NCBI GenBank assembly: GCA_040381075.1
Contig: JBEIHX010000046.1
Location: 1-22,549, forward strand
Length of the DNA: 22,549 nt
Reading direction: 5' to 3'
DNA from: JBEIHX01 sp040381075
GTDB taxonomy: Bacteria; Pseudomonadota; Alphaproteobacteria; Caulobacterales; Aquidulcibacteraceae
Made by a program: the position numbers and the translations under genes. Of the stretch, positions 7,249-16,082 are shown piece after piece; the stretch's first letter is position 1; each line of letters starts with the position of its first letter. The notes beneath the pieces are model-generated. The model saw only the letters and a program-made list of their open reading frames with translations. It had not been told where the DNA came from and searched no databases.

Positions 7249-7277
7249 TTGCGCCAGCAATTGTGATGCGATATCAT
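7249..7277 (+). promoter_or_regulatory. Predicted promoter of the leuA leader
   Basis: TTGCGC at 7249-7254 and TATCAT at 7272-7277 with a 17-base spacer fit a sigma-70-like promoter. Transcription would begin around 7283-7285, almost on the ATG of the small leader ORF, giving a leaderless or near-leaderless reading frame. It is the only A/T-rich segment between the membrane-protein gene and leuA. Confidence 0.45.
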
Positions 7278-7278
7278 T

Positions 7279-7294
7279 AGGCATGTTCATGCCT
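7279..7294. promoter_or_regulatory. Perfect 16-bp palindrome at the predicted leuA transcription start
   Basis: AGGCATG-TT-CATGCCT is a perfect 7+2+7 inverted repeat at 7279-7294. It begins one base after the predicted -10 box and spans both candidate ATGs of the leader ORF. Its position fits a repressor operator; as RNA it would be a 5'-end hairpin that hides the leader start. The binding protein is unknown. Confidence 0.45.
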
Positions 7295-7447
7295 CCTGGC
7301 CCCTCGATTCACCTGTTTGGATTGCGTGGCGTGTTTGGATTGCGTGGCGTGTTTGGATTGCATCGCGTGTTTGGATTGCATCGCGTGTTTGGGTTGCGTG
7401 GTCTGGGTGAGCGGCCCGGGTCGGTTCTTACCGGCCCCGACGTCTGA
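7283..7447 (+). CDS. Putative Leu-rich leader peptide of leuA (54 residues)
   Basis: A small ORF from ATG 7283 (second in-frame ATG at 7289) to TGA 7445-7447. Residues 12-38 are five repeats of a hexapeptide of the form F-G-L-R-G-V or F-G-L-H-R-V, encoded by the 18-bp tandem repeat. Eight of 54 codons are Leu, five of them TTG, a codon that should be uncommon at this GC content. The frame stops directly before a 7-bp hairpin (7448-7464) and overlaps the alternative pairing partner (7411-7417). Enrichment in the end-product amino acid upstream of a leucine-biosynthesis gene is the hallmark of attenuation leader peptides. Against this, the repeat is open in other frames too, and the peptide is long for a leader. 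Possible SD: AGG just before 7283. No protein function beyond sensing translation is proposed. Confidence 0.4.
   Translation: MFMPPGPSIHLFGLRGVFGLRGVFGLHRVFGLHRVFGLRGLGERPGSVLTGPDV
7312..7402. repeat. 18-bp tandem repeat, about five copies, in the leuA leader
   Basis: The unit is TGTTTGGATTGCGTGGCG, with copies 3 and 4 carrying ATCGCG in place of GTGGCG and a final diverged copy. The unit length is a multiple of three, so several frames stay open through it on both strands. There are no spacers, so this is a minisatellite and not a CRISPR. Copy-number change would add or remove Leu codons in the leader ORF without shifting frame. Confidence 0.9.
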
Positions 7448-7464
7448 GGGCCGCAGCGCGGCCC
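7411..7464 (+). promoter_or_regulatory. Mutually exclusive hairpins, candidate transcription attenuator
   Basis: GGGCCGC at 7448-7454 pairs perfectly with GCGGCCC at 7458-7464 (3-base loop) or with the identical GCGGCCC at 7411-7417. The second pairing also brings together GTCGG (7420-7424) and CCGAC (7437-7441). A ribosome stalled on the TTG codons upstream would leave 7411-7417 free and favour the long structure; a moving ribosome would cover it. There is no U-tract after 7464, and leuA starts about 310 bases later, so intrinsic termination is not assured; Rho-dependent control is possible. Confidence 0.35.
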
Positions 7465-7732
7465 CGGCCGGCGGGGTAAGACAGGGCGCCAGTCCTGCGG
7501 GCGAACAAGCCAGGACGGGCGTCGCGGCGGGTGGTCGGTCGTCAAGGTCACCTTCCGCCGGTCCCGGTCGCGCGCAGGCGTCCTCAGGGGTCAGCCCCCA
7601 GAACAACCGCCAGAAAGGGCCCTCATCACGATTACCCTGCCGCCGGTCTGCACTCCTGCGGCGCCCCGCCTGAACGGGACCGCCCTGCGAGAGGATCGTT
7701 CGCAAACACCACTATCCCCCATCCCTGCGCCG

Positions 7733-7747
7733 GCGCCACTCTGGCGC
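7733..7747 (+). promoter_or_regulatory. Small hairpin just upstream of the leuA start
   Basis: GCGCCA (7733-7738) and TGGCGC (7742-7747) form a 6-bp perfect stem with a 3-base loop ending 29 bases before ATG 7777. It may affect ribosome access because no Shine-Dalgarno is seen for leuA. In GC-rich DNA such stems also occur by chance. Confidence 0.25.
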
Positions 7748-7776
7748 GCACCCCTCTAACCGGATCCCGACCTGTC

Positions 7777-9342
<1,566 letters not shown>

Positions 9343-9693
9343 CGACATGAGCGCCTGCAGTCCGACGCCGCCCGTCTGCGGCGCCCGGAGCCTGGCGTGT
9401 TCCGGAATTGGGCGCAGGGCGGGGAGGGAGCCCGACACGGAGGCCGCACCGGGGTCCCACACCGGGGGGGCACACCGGGGGGGCACACCGGGGGCCACAC
9501 CAGAGGTTCCCACACCGGGGGGCTCCACGGGGCGGCGCTCCATGGGGGCGCTCCAAGGGGGTCCTGCGGGGCTGGGCTGGGAAACGTTGCCCTGGACACG
9601 CGCTGCCAACTGACGGGTGGGTCGCAGAAACCGCAGCACAGGAGCACCCCGCCGCCGATCGGTTTCCCCCGCACGCGCGCGCCGGGCGTCGTC
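9343..9693. other. Gene-free convergent region between leuA and the ABC transporter
   Basis: It contains a short hairpin after leuA (CGCCGC 9366-9371 / GCGGCG 9378-9383, 6-base loop, no T-tract) and a long G-rich repeat tract. The open frames through the tract are low-complexity Gly/His or Pro-rich products and are not regarded as genes. Confidence 0.6.
9447..9576 (+). repeat. G-rich imperfect tandem repeat with G-quadruplex potential
   Basis: Units of about 13 bases of the form CACACC followed by 4-7 G recur four to five times, then degrade into CTCCA-plus-G-run units. At least eight runs of four or more G occur on the plus strand within about 130 bases, an arrangement able to form G-quadruplexes. 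It lies between the 3' ends of convergent genes, where it could act as a transcription roadblock. Confidence 0.8.
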
Positions 9694-11508
9694 TCAGCTG
9701 GCGTCGAACTGCCGACCCGCCAGGCGCGCGTACAGACCGCCTTCCGCCATGAGCGCGTCATGGTCCCCGCGCTCGATGATGCGCCCTGCGTCGAGCACAA
9801 GGATGCAATCCGCCCGGCGCACCGTGGCGAGGCGATGGGCGATCACGATGGTGGTGCGGCCGGCCGCAAGGCGCTCCAGCGCCGTCTGCACGTTGGCTTC
9901 GCTTTGTGCGTCGAGAGCGCTGGTGGCCTCGTCCAGAAGCAGGATCGGTGCGTTCTTCAGAATGGCGCGGGCGAGCGCAATGCGCTGGCGCTCGCCGCCA
10001 GAGAGGGAGGCCCCGCCAGGACCGACGACCGTGTCGTAGCCATGGGCGAGGCCCTGAATAAAGGTATGGGCGTCGGCGGCGCGGGCTGCGGCGAGGATCT
10101 CGGCTTCATCCGCGTCGAGCCTGCCAAAGGCGATGTTGGCGCGCACCGTATCGTTGAACAAAGTGATGTCCTGGCTGACGATGGCGATGGCGTCGCGCAG
10201 GCTCGACAGCGTGACGTCGCGCACGTCCGCCCCGTCGATCGTCACCCGGCCGCTGCTGACGTCGTAGAGTCGCGGCGCCAGATTGAGGATGGTTGACTTG
10301 CCTGCCCCCGAGGGGCCTACCAGCGCGATGGTTTCCCCGCGCCTGGCTGTGAAGTCGATGTCGCTGACGGCGTCATCAGGCTTGCCCGCATAGGCAAAGC
10401 CGACGCGTTCGAAGCGCACCTCGCCGCGATCGACCTGCAGGGCGCGCGCGCCAGGGGCGTCGTGAATGCGCGCAGGCTCGTCAAGGATCGCGAACAGGCG
10501 CGCGCCCGCCGCGCTGGCCTCCTGGATCGGTCCGGTCAGGGTGCCGATGGCTCTGGCCGGCCCCGCCGCAGCGAGAAGGGCGGTGATGAAGCCCATGAAG
10601 TCGCCGATATCGATCGCGCCGGTTGCGATGCGATAGCCGCCGATGGCGATCACGGCCGCCACAGCAAAGCCGCCAATGAACTCCAGGATGGGATCGAGGC
10701 GGATGCGGCTTTGCGCCAGCTTCATTTGCAGGCGGAAGTTCTCGTCAAACGCCGTGCCGCCCCGTCCGCGCTCGTAGGCCTCCAGGCGGTAGGCGCGCAC
10801 CATCCGCGCCGCGCCCAGGCTTTCGGCGAGCAACGCCGTCAGCGCGCCGATCTGTCCCTGCACCGCGGCGGCCTGCCGGCGCATGCGCAGGCCAATCGCA
10901 CGGATCGGCAGGGCAATGAACGGATAGATGACGAGGATCGCAACGGCCAGAACCCAATCGAACCACACCATGGCGGCGACGTATCCCAGCACCATCAGGG
11001 AGTCGCGCATGAGGTTTGTTGCGGCGCGCACCACAGCGTCGCGGATCACGTTTACATCATTGGTCAACTTCGACAGGATCGCGCCCGGCGCCTCGGCCTG
11101 GACGCGCTCGAAATCCGCCGCCAGCAGATGGTTGAACGCCGCCTTCTGAAGGTCGGCCACCACGCTGAGGCCAAGCCGGCTTGCCGTTGCCCCCTGCAGG
11201 TAGGTGGCCATCGTCTTGATCCCGGTCGCCGCCAGCACCAGCAGCGGGGCGATCCAGACAACGCTGAGGTCCCGAGCCTCAAACCCCTTGAAAACCCATT
11301 GGATGACGAACGCGTAGCTTGCCCCCGCCATCGCTGCGACCAGCGAAAAGGCCCCCGCCAGAAGCAGGGCGCTGCGCCGCGGGGCGACCCAGTCGCGCCA
11401 CAGCCGCCCGATTACCGCGCGCGAAAGCGGCGTCAGGGCGCCGCGGGAGGAGGCGGCCTCAGTCGTCGTGGTTCTCCTCGCTCGCGGGGTCGAGCAGGCG
11501 GTGCGCAT
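9694..11508 (-). CDS. MsbA-like ABC exporter (fused permease and ATPase)
   Basis: A 604-residue half-transporter from ATG 11508. The N-terminal ~310 residues are a type I exporter membrane domain with six hydrophobic segments (for example 'SALLLAGAFSLVAAMAGASYAFVI' and 'FIGGFAVAAVIAIGGYRIATG' in pieces). The C-terminal ATPase has Walker A 'GPSGAGKST', Q-loop 'IVSQDITLF', signature 'LSGGERQR', Walker B 'ILLLDEATSALD' and H-loop 'IAHRLAT'. It would act as a homodimer in the inner membrane. Family resemblance and the DUF4170 neighbour suggest lipid or lipid A-core flipping, as in MsbA; drug export is the alternative. ATG 11508 is the only standard start between the upstream limit and the first membrane helix, so the gene overlaps the DUF4170 gene by 50 bases. 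It is the last gene of the pmbA operon. Confidence 0.93.
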   Translation of the reverse strand: MRTACSTPRARRTTTTEAASSRGALTPLSRAVIGRLWRDWVAPRRSALLLAGAFSLVAAMAGASYAFVIQWVFKGFEARDLSVVWIAPLLVLAATGIKTMATYLQGATASRLGLSVVADLQKAAFNHLLAADFERVQAEAPGAILSKLTNDVNVIRDAVVRAATNLMRDSLMVLGYVAAMVWFDWVLAVAILVIYPFIALPIRAIGLRMRRQAAAVQGQIGALTALLAESLGAARMVRAYRLEAYERGRGGTAFDENFRLQMKLAQSRIRLDPILEFIGGFAVAAVIAIGGYRIATGAIDIGDFMGFITALLAAAGPARAIGTLTGPIQEASAAGARLFAILDEPARIHDAPGARALQVDRGEVRFERVGFAYAGKPDDAVSDIDFTARRGETIALVGPSGAGKSTILNLAPRLYDVSSGRVTIDGADVRDVTLSSLRDAIAIVSQDITLFNDTVRANIAFGRLDADEAEILAAARAADAHTFIQGLAHGYDTVVGPGGASLSGGERQRIALARAILKNAPILLLDEATSALDAQSEANVQTALERLAAGRTTIVIAHRLATVRRADCILVLDAGRIIERGDHDALMAEGGLYARLAGRQFDAS

Positions 11509-11725
11509 GCAGGATGAAGTAGCGCATGTGCGCGTTGTCCACCGTGCGCTGCGCGGCGGCCTTCCAGGCGACATAGGCTTCGGCGTAGTTTGGAAAGGCC
11601 CCCACAAAGTCTATTTTCGTCAGATCCCGGAACTGTGAGCCGGTGACGGCCACGAGTTCGCCGCCAAACACAAGGTGCAGCAATTGCTGGTCGGGGTTTG
11701 TGTCGGTCGCACGCGTTCTGGCCAT
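11459..11725 (-). CDS. DUF4170 family protein
   Basis: An 88-residue protein. 'QQLLHLVFGGELVAV', 'DFVGAFPNYAEAYVAWKAAAQRTVDNAHMRYFILHAHRLLDP' is the full signature of DUF4170, a small family I know essentially from Alphaproteobacteria. There is no signal peptide or membrane segment, so it is cytosolic. The aromatic/Ala-rich middle is predicted to be a compact alpha/beta fold. Its function is not known. The gene starts 4 bases after the upstream phosphatase stop and overlaps the following ABC exporter by 50 bases, so translation is probably coupled. Association with an MsbA-like exporter and a phosphatase suggests an envelope-lipid role; this is inference. Confidence 0.92.
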   Translation of the reverse strand: MARTRATDTNPDQQLLHLVFGGELVAVTGSQFRDLTKIDFVGAFPNYAEAYVAWKAAAQRTVDNAHMRYFILHAHRLLDPASEENHDD

Positions 11726-11729
11726 GGCG

Positions 11730-12542
11730 CTATTCCTGTCCGTTCAGCCGGATATGGCGCGTGCGCTCGATGATCAAGGGGTGAAGCGCAGGCCCGGCCG
11801 CCGCCAGACTGCGCAGGCGTGGTTGCGGATTGTTGAACGCAAAGCTTTCCCCGTGATGGTCGGTGAACAGGCCGCCGGCGCCAGCGACCAGGGCTGCGCC
11901 CGGGGCCATGTCCCATTCAGCCTTGGCGGAGAGCGCGAGCAGGCCGTCGAACAGGCCCGCCGCGACGAGCGCCGCCCGGTAGGAGATGGCGTTGCGCTGA
12001 CTGGTGCGCATGGCCTCCGGCCAGGGGTCCGGCCAGGCCGGATGGCGATACATCTCACGCGCGCCCAGCATGTGGGCTGCAGCGACGTCCGTGACGCGGG
12101 AGGTTGTCACCGGCGCGCCGTTCAGCCGAACGCCAAGACAGGGGCCGCCTTCAAACATCTCATTCTCGCAGGGATTGAACACCACGCCCAGCACAGCTGC
12201 GCGGTCGAGCACCAGGGCGAGCGCCACGCAGTAGTCCGTCTGCCCTTTGATGAACGCAGCGGTTCCGTCGAGAGGGTCGACGACCCACACGGCGCGCGCG
12301 GCAAGGCGGGCATCGGTGTCGGCGCTTTCCTCCGACAGCCAGCCGTAGTCCGGCCGCGCCGCACGCAGGCGCTGCTCGAGGATGGCGTTGGCGGCCAGAT
12401 CGGCTTCAGTGACCGGGCTGTCATCCGTCTTGGACCAGCGCCGTGCGCCGGCGCGCCCAAAACCAAGGATGGCCGCGCCTGCCTCCTCAGCAGCTGCAAT
12501 CATCAAAGCGAGGTCGGCGGCGAGCGCCTCAGGTTCCAGCAA
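11730..12542 (-). CDS. Inositol monophosphatase family protein (CysQ/IMPase-like phosphatase)
   Basis: A 270-residue protein if it starts at TTG 12542. Metal/active-site motifs are 'LSEESAD' (Glu-Glu near 71-72), 'WVVDPLDGTAAF' (DPLDGT at 89-94) and 'AEWDMAPGAAL' (Trp-Asp near 208-209). These are the Li+-sensitive, Mg2+-dependent phosphomonoesterase signatures. Members hydrolyse inositol phosphates, 3'(2')-phosphoadenosine phosphate or related sugar phosphates; the sequence does not settle which. It is cytosolic. The start is not certain: TTG 12542 has GAGGA eight bases upstream and overlaps pmbA by 14 bases, TTG 12548 is close, and ATG 12596 would give a 68-base overlap. It is followed after 4 bases by the DUF4170 gene. 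Confidence 0.9.
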   Translation of the reverse strand: MLEPEALAADLALMIAAAEEAGAAILGFGRAGARRWSKTDDSPVTEADLAANAILEQRLRAARPDYGWLSEESADTDARLAARAVWVVDPLDGTAAFIKGQTDYCVALALVLDRAAVLGVVFNPCENEMFEGGPCLGVRLNGAPVTTSRVTDVAAAHMLGAREMYRHPAWPDPWPEAMRTSQRNAISYRAALVAAGLFDGLLALSAKAEWDMAPGAALVAGAGGLFTDHHGESFAFNNPQPRLRSLAAAGPALHPLIIERTRHIRLNGQE

Positions 12543-13872
12543 TCGCAAGGTCCTCGACAAACAGACTCGGCGCGTTGACCGCCCCGCGAAACTCAAGATC
12601 GGCCGCCGGGCGCAGCCGCGCGAAGATATCGATCAGATTGCCAGCCACCGTGACCTCGGATACCGGATGTATGATCTCGCCGCCTTCCACCCACTGGCCG
12701 GCCACGCCGACCGAGTAGTCGCCGGTGTTGGGGTTGATCGATGGGGAGAAGGTTTCCTGCACGACCAGTGCGCACGGAACCGCTGCCAGCAGGGTTCGCG
12801 GACTCTCGGGGCCTGCAGCCAGATGCACATCAGACGCGGTGACGCCAGGCGGACCGCCCATGGCGCCTGCCGCGTGCCCGGTTGAGGCGAGCCCCAATTG
12901 CCGCGCGGCGGCGCTGTTGAGCAGCCAGGTCGTCAGGCGCCCGCCGTCGATGAGGGCGCGCGGGACGGCTGCGACGCCTTCCCCATCGAATGGTCTGGCC
13001 CCAAACCCGCCGCGGCGCAGCGGGTCATCGATCACGTGGACGTCTGGCGCAAACACCGGCGCTGCGAGCTTATCCTTCAGAAACGACACCCCGCGGGCGA
13101 CCGCTGCGCCGGAGATTGCGCCCAGAAAGGCTGACAGCAGGCTGCCTGCGACGCGCCGGTCATACAGGACGGCCGCGCGCCGGCTGGCGATCTTGCGCGC
13201 GCCGAGCCGCGCAACGGTGCGTTCGCCGGCGATACGGCCGATCTCGCCCATGGCGGGCAGCAGGTCGATGCGTCGCGCGGCGCGGCCTTCGTAATCGCGC
13301 TCCATGGCGCCATCGCGCTCCGCCACGACCGACAGCCCGACCGAGACGCTGGACGCGCGATAGGCGCCGGCGAATCCATTGGTCGCGGCGTAGGCGTATC
13401 GGCTGGCCCCCCAGTCCGCCCCGGCCCCGTTGGAATTGGTCACCCCTGCAATGGCGCGGGCGGCGTCCTCAGCTTCCAGGCTGAGCTGTTCAAGCGCTGC
13501 GGCGTCCGGTTCGTGCGCATCGTACAGGCCCAGATCCGGCCAGTCGCGCGCCAGCAGGCCTGGATCGGGCAGGCCGCAATACGGATCCTCTGGCGCGGCC
13601 TTGGCCATCGCCACCACCCGTTCGGCCAGGGTGCGCAGCCCAGCGGGACTGACGTCCGAACTCGCTGCGCCCGCCTGGTGTTTGCCGACCAGAACGCGCA
13701 GACCAATGGCCGCGCTCTCCTGCCGCTCGACATGTTCAAGCGCGCCAAGCCGCACGGATACGGAAAGGCTTGCGCGCTCCGACACATGCGCATCGCCGGC
13801 TTCTGCGCCCAGGGCCCGCGCTGCGGCAAGGGCCGTCTGTGCGCGGTCAAGCAAATCAATCGTCTCAGCCAT
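12529..13872 (-). CDS. pmbA: TldD/PmbA family metallopeptidase subunit PmbA (TldE)
   Basis: A 447-residue protein, the normal PmbA length, starting at ATG 13872 ('MAETIDLLDRAQ'); the extension to 13947 is not homologous-looking. The N-terminal domain has 'GDAHVSERASLSVSVRLGALEHVERQES'. The C-terminal domain has 'HVIDDPLRRGGFGARPFDGEGVA', 'TTWLLNSAAARQLGLASTGHA' and 'NPNTGDYSVGVAGQWVEGGEIIHPVSEVTVAGNL', the diagnostic PmbA ending. PmbA/TldE pairs with TldD to form a heterodimeric protease used in microcin maturation and antitoxin turnover; TldD, which carries the zinc-binding HExxxH, is not in this window. It is the first gene of the four-gene minus-strand operon and overlaps the phosphatase gene. 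It is cytosolic. Confidence 0.95.
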   Translation of the reverse strand: MAETIDLLDRAQTALAAARALGAEAGDAHVSERASLSVSVRLGALEHVERQESAAIGLRVLVGKHQAGAASSDVSPAGLRTLAERVVAMAKAAPEDPYCGLPDPGLLARDWPDLGLYDAHEPDAAALEQLSLEAEDAARAIAGVTNSNGAGADWGASRYAYAATNGFAGAYRASSVSVGLSVVAERDGAMERDYEGRAARRIDLLPAMGEIGRIAGERTVARLGARKIASRRAAVLYDRRVAGSLLSAFLGAISGAAVARGVSFLKDKLAAPVFAPDVHVIDDPLRRGGFGARPFDGEGVAAVPRALIDGGRLTTWLLNSAAARQLGLASTGHAAGAMGGPPGVTASDVHLAAGPESPRTLLAAVPCALVVQETFSPSINPNTGDYSVGVAGQWVEGGEIIHPVSEVTVAGNLIDIFARLRPAADLEFRGAVNAPSLFVEDLAIAGT

Positions 13873-14272
13873 GGCGGCTATATGGCGCCCTTCGACGCCC
13901 AGCGGGAGGGGGCGGGGCGGCCTTTCTGACGGCGGGGCGCAGCGCACGGCGCGCGCTGCGCCCGACCCGCGCGCGGCCGGACCGTTCGGGGCCTCGCCAG
14001 ATGGGGCGTTTGCGCCCGGTCCGCGACGCCTGGCCTTTGCCCTCTCCGGCGGAGCGGCGCGGGCGGGTCGGCTGGATGCGTCTGCGGCCGGTCTGCGCGC
14101 AGGCCCGGCGATTGCGCCGACATGCGCCCGGCGCCCGTTTTGCGTGCGCCCGGCGGCGCGGCGGCGCGGTCGGCTTGTAAGGGCGGGGCGCCGCAGCTAC
14201 CGTCGGGCCAAGACCGTCGCGGGCTGGGCGAGTCTCGCGCCGGCCCGAGAGAACGGGGGGAGGACTTACATC
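13873..14272. other. Divergent intergenic region with a strong hairpin at 13935-13963
   Basis: There is no supported gene; long open frames here are consequences of very high GC. A perfect 11-bp inverted repeat (GGGCGCAGCGC 13935-13945, GCGCTGCGCCC 13953-13963, 7-base loop) lies 63 bases upstream of pmbA. There is no T-tract. Promoters of both pmbA and the permease should be here, but none stands out. Confidence 0.45.
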
Positions 14273-15841
14273 ATGGCCAAAGGGCGTCTCTTCGCCAAGA
14301 AGTCGATCGGTCAGATCCAGGCCGATATCGCCAAGGGCGAGCTCAAACGATCGCTTGGCGCGGTCAATCTCGTATCGCTCGGCGTTGGGGCGATCATCGG
14401 AGCTGGCATCTTTGTGATGACCGGCAATGCGGCGGCCAATTACGCCGGACCCGGCGTGATGTTTTCCTTTGTGCTCGCCGGTCTGGTGTGTGCGATCGCC
14501 GGCCTTTGCTACGCCGAACTCGCCTCCACGATGCCCGTCTCGGGATCGGCCTACACGTATTCCTATGCCTCGATGGGCGAGGTGTTCGCCTGGGCGATGG
14601 GGTGGCTGCTGCTCCTCGAGTACGGCATTGCGGCCTCCACGGTTGCGGCCGGCTGGACCGGATATGTGGTTGAGATCCTTAAGGACTTTGGTCTCGCCAT
14701 TCCTGAATACCTCACGAGCGCAACGATTTCGGTCAACGAGATCCCAGTGGCCGACGGCTCCCAGGTGCGCCTGGAGGCGGCGTTCCTGCCCCAGTTAAAC
14801 CTTGTGGGCGCGCTCGGCATTCTCGCCGTGACCGGTCTTCTCGTCGTCGGCGTGCACGAGACGGCGCGCTTCACCAATTTCGCGGTCATCCTGAAGGTCG
14901 CCGTGCTGCTGGTCTTCATCGGCGTCGGCATCGCCTACGTGCAGCCGGACAACTGGAGTCCGATGATCCCGCCGAACGAACCTGAGCGCGGCTGGAACCA
15001 TTTCGGCGTCATGGGCGTGTTCTATGCAGCCACCATCATTTTCTTCGCCTATGTCGGCTTTGAAGCAGTGTCCACGGCCGCGGGCGAGGCGAAAAACCCG
15101 CAGCGCGATCTGCCGATCGGCATCCTGGGATCCCTGTTCATCTGCACGGTGATCTACATGCTGGTGGCGGCGGTGCTGACGGGCGTGGTGCCGTACCGCG
15201 AGCTCGGCGTCAGCGCGCCGATCGCAGTCGCGATCGACCGGATGAACCCCCAATGGGCGCAGATCGCCTGGCCCTTTGTCGAGAGCGGCCAACTCAATCT
15301 TCTGACCTTCATCATCAAGATCGGGGCCATCATGGGCCTTTCCTCGGTGATGCTGGCGCTGGTCTACGCCCAGACGCGGGTATTCTACCAGATGTCCAAG
15401 GATGGGCTCGTGCCCCAGGTGTTTGGCGCGGTGCATCCGACGTTCCGCACGCCGGCGTCAGGCACCACCCTGCTCGGGATCATCATCGCGCTGGCGGCTG
15501 CGACCATGCCGCTGGGTCTTCTTGGCCAGCTGGTGTCGCTTGGCACCGCTGCGGCGTTCGGAATCGTGTGCATCAGCGTGCTGTACCTGCGCACGACCGC
15601 ACCTGACCTGCATCGTCCGTTCAAGGCGCCATTCTACCCGTTTACTCCCATTCTTGGGGTCATTCTCTGCGCCGGCATCATTGGCCTCATCTTTTATGAG
15701 AAGTGGACGAGCCTGGAGCGCGGCAATCCCGTGCCGATGATCATCCTGGTCAGCTATTTCGTCATCGGGATCCTGGTCTACTGGCTCTACGGGTATAAGC
15801 ACTCCCGCATCAGTCATCCTGACGCGCAGGCCGCCGAATAG
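14273..15841 (+). CDS. APC superfamily amino acid permease (cationic amino acid transporter-like)
   Basis: A 522-residue integral membrane protein with 12 or more hydrophobic segments, typical of the APC superfamily CAT/YhdG group. TM1 has the unwound substrate-binding motif 'VGAIIGAGIFVMTG' (about 40-53). Further signatures are 'CYAELASTMPVSGSAYTYSYASMGEVFAWAMGW' (TM3 region, positions roughly 78-110), 'FFAYVGFEAVSTAAGEAKNPQRDLPIGI' (TM6 and following loop) and 'YAQTRVFYQMSKDGLVP' (TM8 loop). It imports an amino acid by proton symport or exchange across the inner membrane; substrate specificity cannot be read. ATG 14273 has GGGGGAGG about 10 bases upstream. The frame is open far upstream (to 13430), but that part has no family similarity. 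The gene is monocistronic. Confidence 0.95.
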   Translation: MAKGRLFAKKSIGQIQADIAKGELKRSLGAVNLVSLGVGAIIGAGIFVMTGNAAANYAGPGVMFSFVLAGLVCAIAGLCYAELASTMPVSGSAYTYSYASMGEVFAWAMGWLLLLEYGIAASTVAAGWTGYVVEILKDFGLAIPEYLTSATISVNEIPVADGSQVRLEAAFLPQLNLVGALGILAVTGLLVVGVHETARFTNFAVILKVAVLLVFIGVGIAYVQPDNWSPMIPPNEPERGWNHFGVMGVFYAATIIFFAYVGFEAVSTAAGEAKNPQRDLPIGILGSLFICTVIYMLVAAVLTGVVPYRELGVSAPIAVAIDRMNPQWAQIAWPFVESGQLNLLTFIIKIGAIMGLSSVMLALVYAQTRVFYQMSKDGLVPQVFGAVHPTFRTPASGTTLLGIIIALAAATMPLGLLGQLVSLGTAAAFGIVCISVLYLRTTAPDLHRPFKAPFYPFTPILGVILCAGIIGLIFYEKWTSLERGNPVPMIILVSYFVIGILVYWLYGYKHSRISHPDAQAAE

Positions 15842-16082
15842 CCTCTGCGCTGCGCCGGTCGCGACCTGCCCTTGACCGCTCACGCGCAGGGGCAGGCGCG
15901 TGTCGGCGCAGCGGACCGCCGGGTTTGGCGTGTGGCGTGCGTGCGGTCCGCGCCCAGGCCTGCGTGTTGCGCGGGCCGGGCGCCAGCCAGGGCCGCAGGG
16001 CGCAGCTGCGCGTCACGTCCAGCGCCGCCCAGGCCCTGCAGTCCGGCGCGCCAGCACCGGTCATCAGGGTTCTGGCCCTCTC

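Noticed and set aside
6321..7277. 318-residue minus-strand ORF opposite the TVP38/TMEM64 gene
   Set aside because: It is a His/Arg-rich shadow; the plus strand encodes a clear membrane protein with VTT motifs.
7312..7402. CRISPR array
   Set aside because: Repeats are directly adjacent with no spacers and no cas genes are present; it is a minisatellite. The same applies to the tracts at 9447, 16083 and 19083.
7317..7673. Cys-rich protein with repeated DCVACL/DCIACL hexapeptide
   Set aside because: It is an alternative frame of the 18-bp tandem repeat followed by low-complexity GC-rich sequence. There is no ribosome site or family match.
7531..7776. N-terminal extension of LeuA to the upstream in-frame start
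   Set aside because: The extension is Arg/Pro-rich low-complexity sequence unlike any LeuA. The family sequence begins at ATG 7777.
9397..10296. 299-residue plus-strand ORF across the G-rich repeat and into the ABC gene
   Set aside because: It is Gly/His-rich from the repeat and then antisense to the conserved ATPase domain.
10462..11517. 351-residue plus-strand ORF opposite the ABC exporter
   Set aside because: Composition is His/Arg/Asp-rich without any family signature, and it is antisense to a clear ABC membrane domain.
13430..14272. Extension of the permease frame upstream
   Set aside because: It overlaps pmbA on the other strand and lacks family similarity. ATG 14273 has a good ribosome site and the normal N-terminus.
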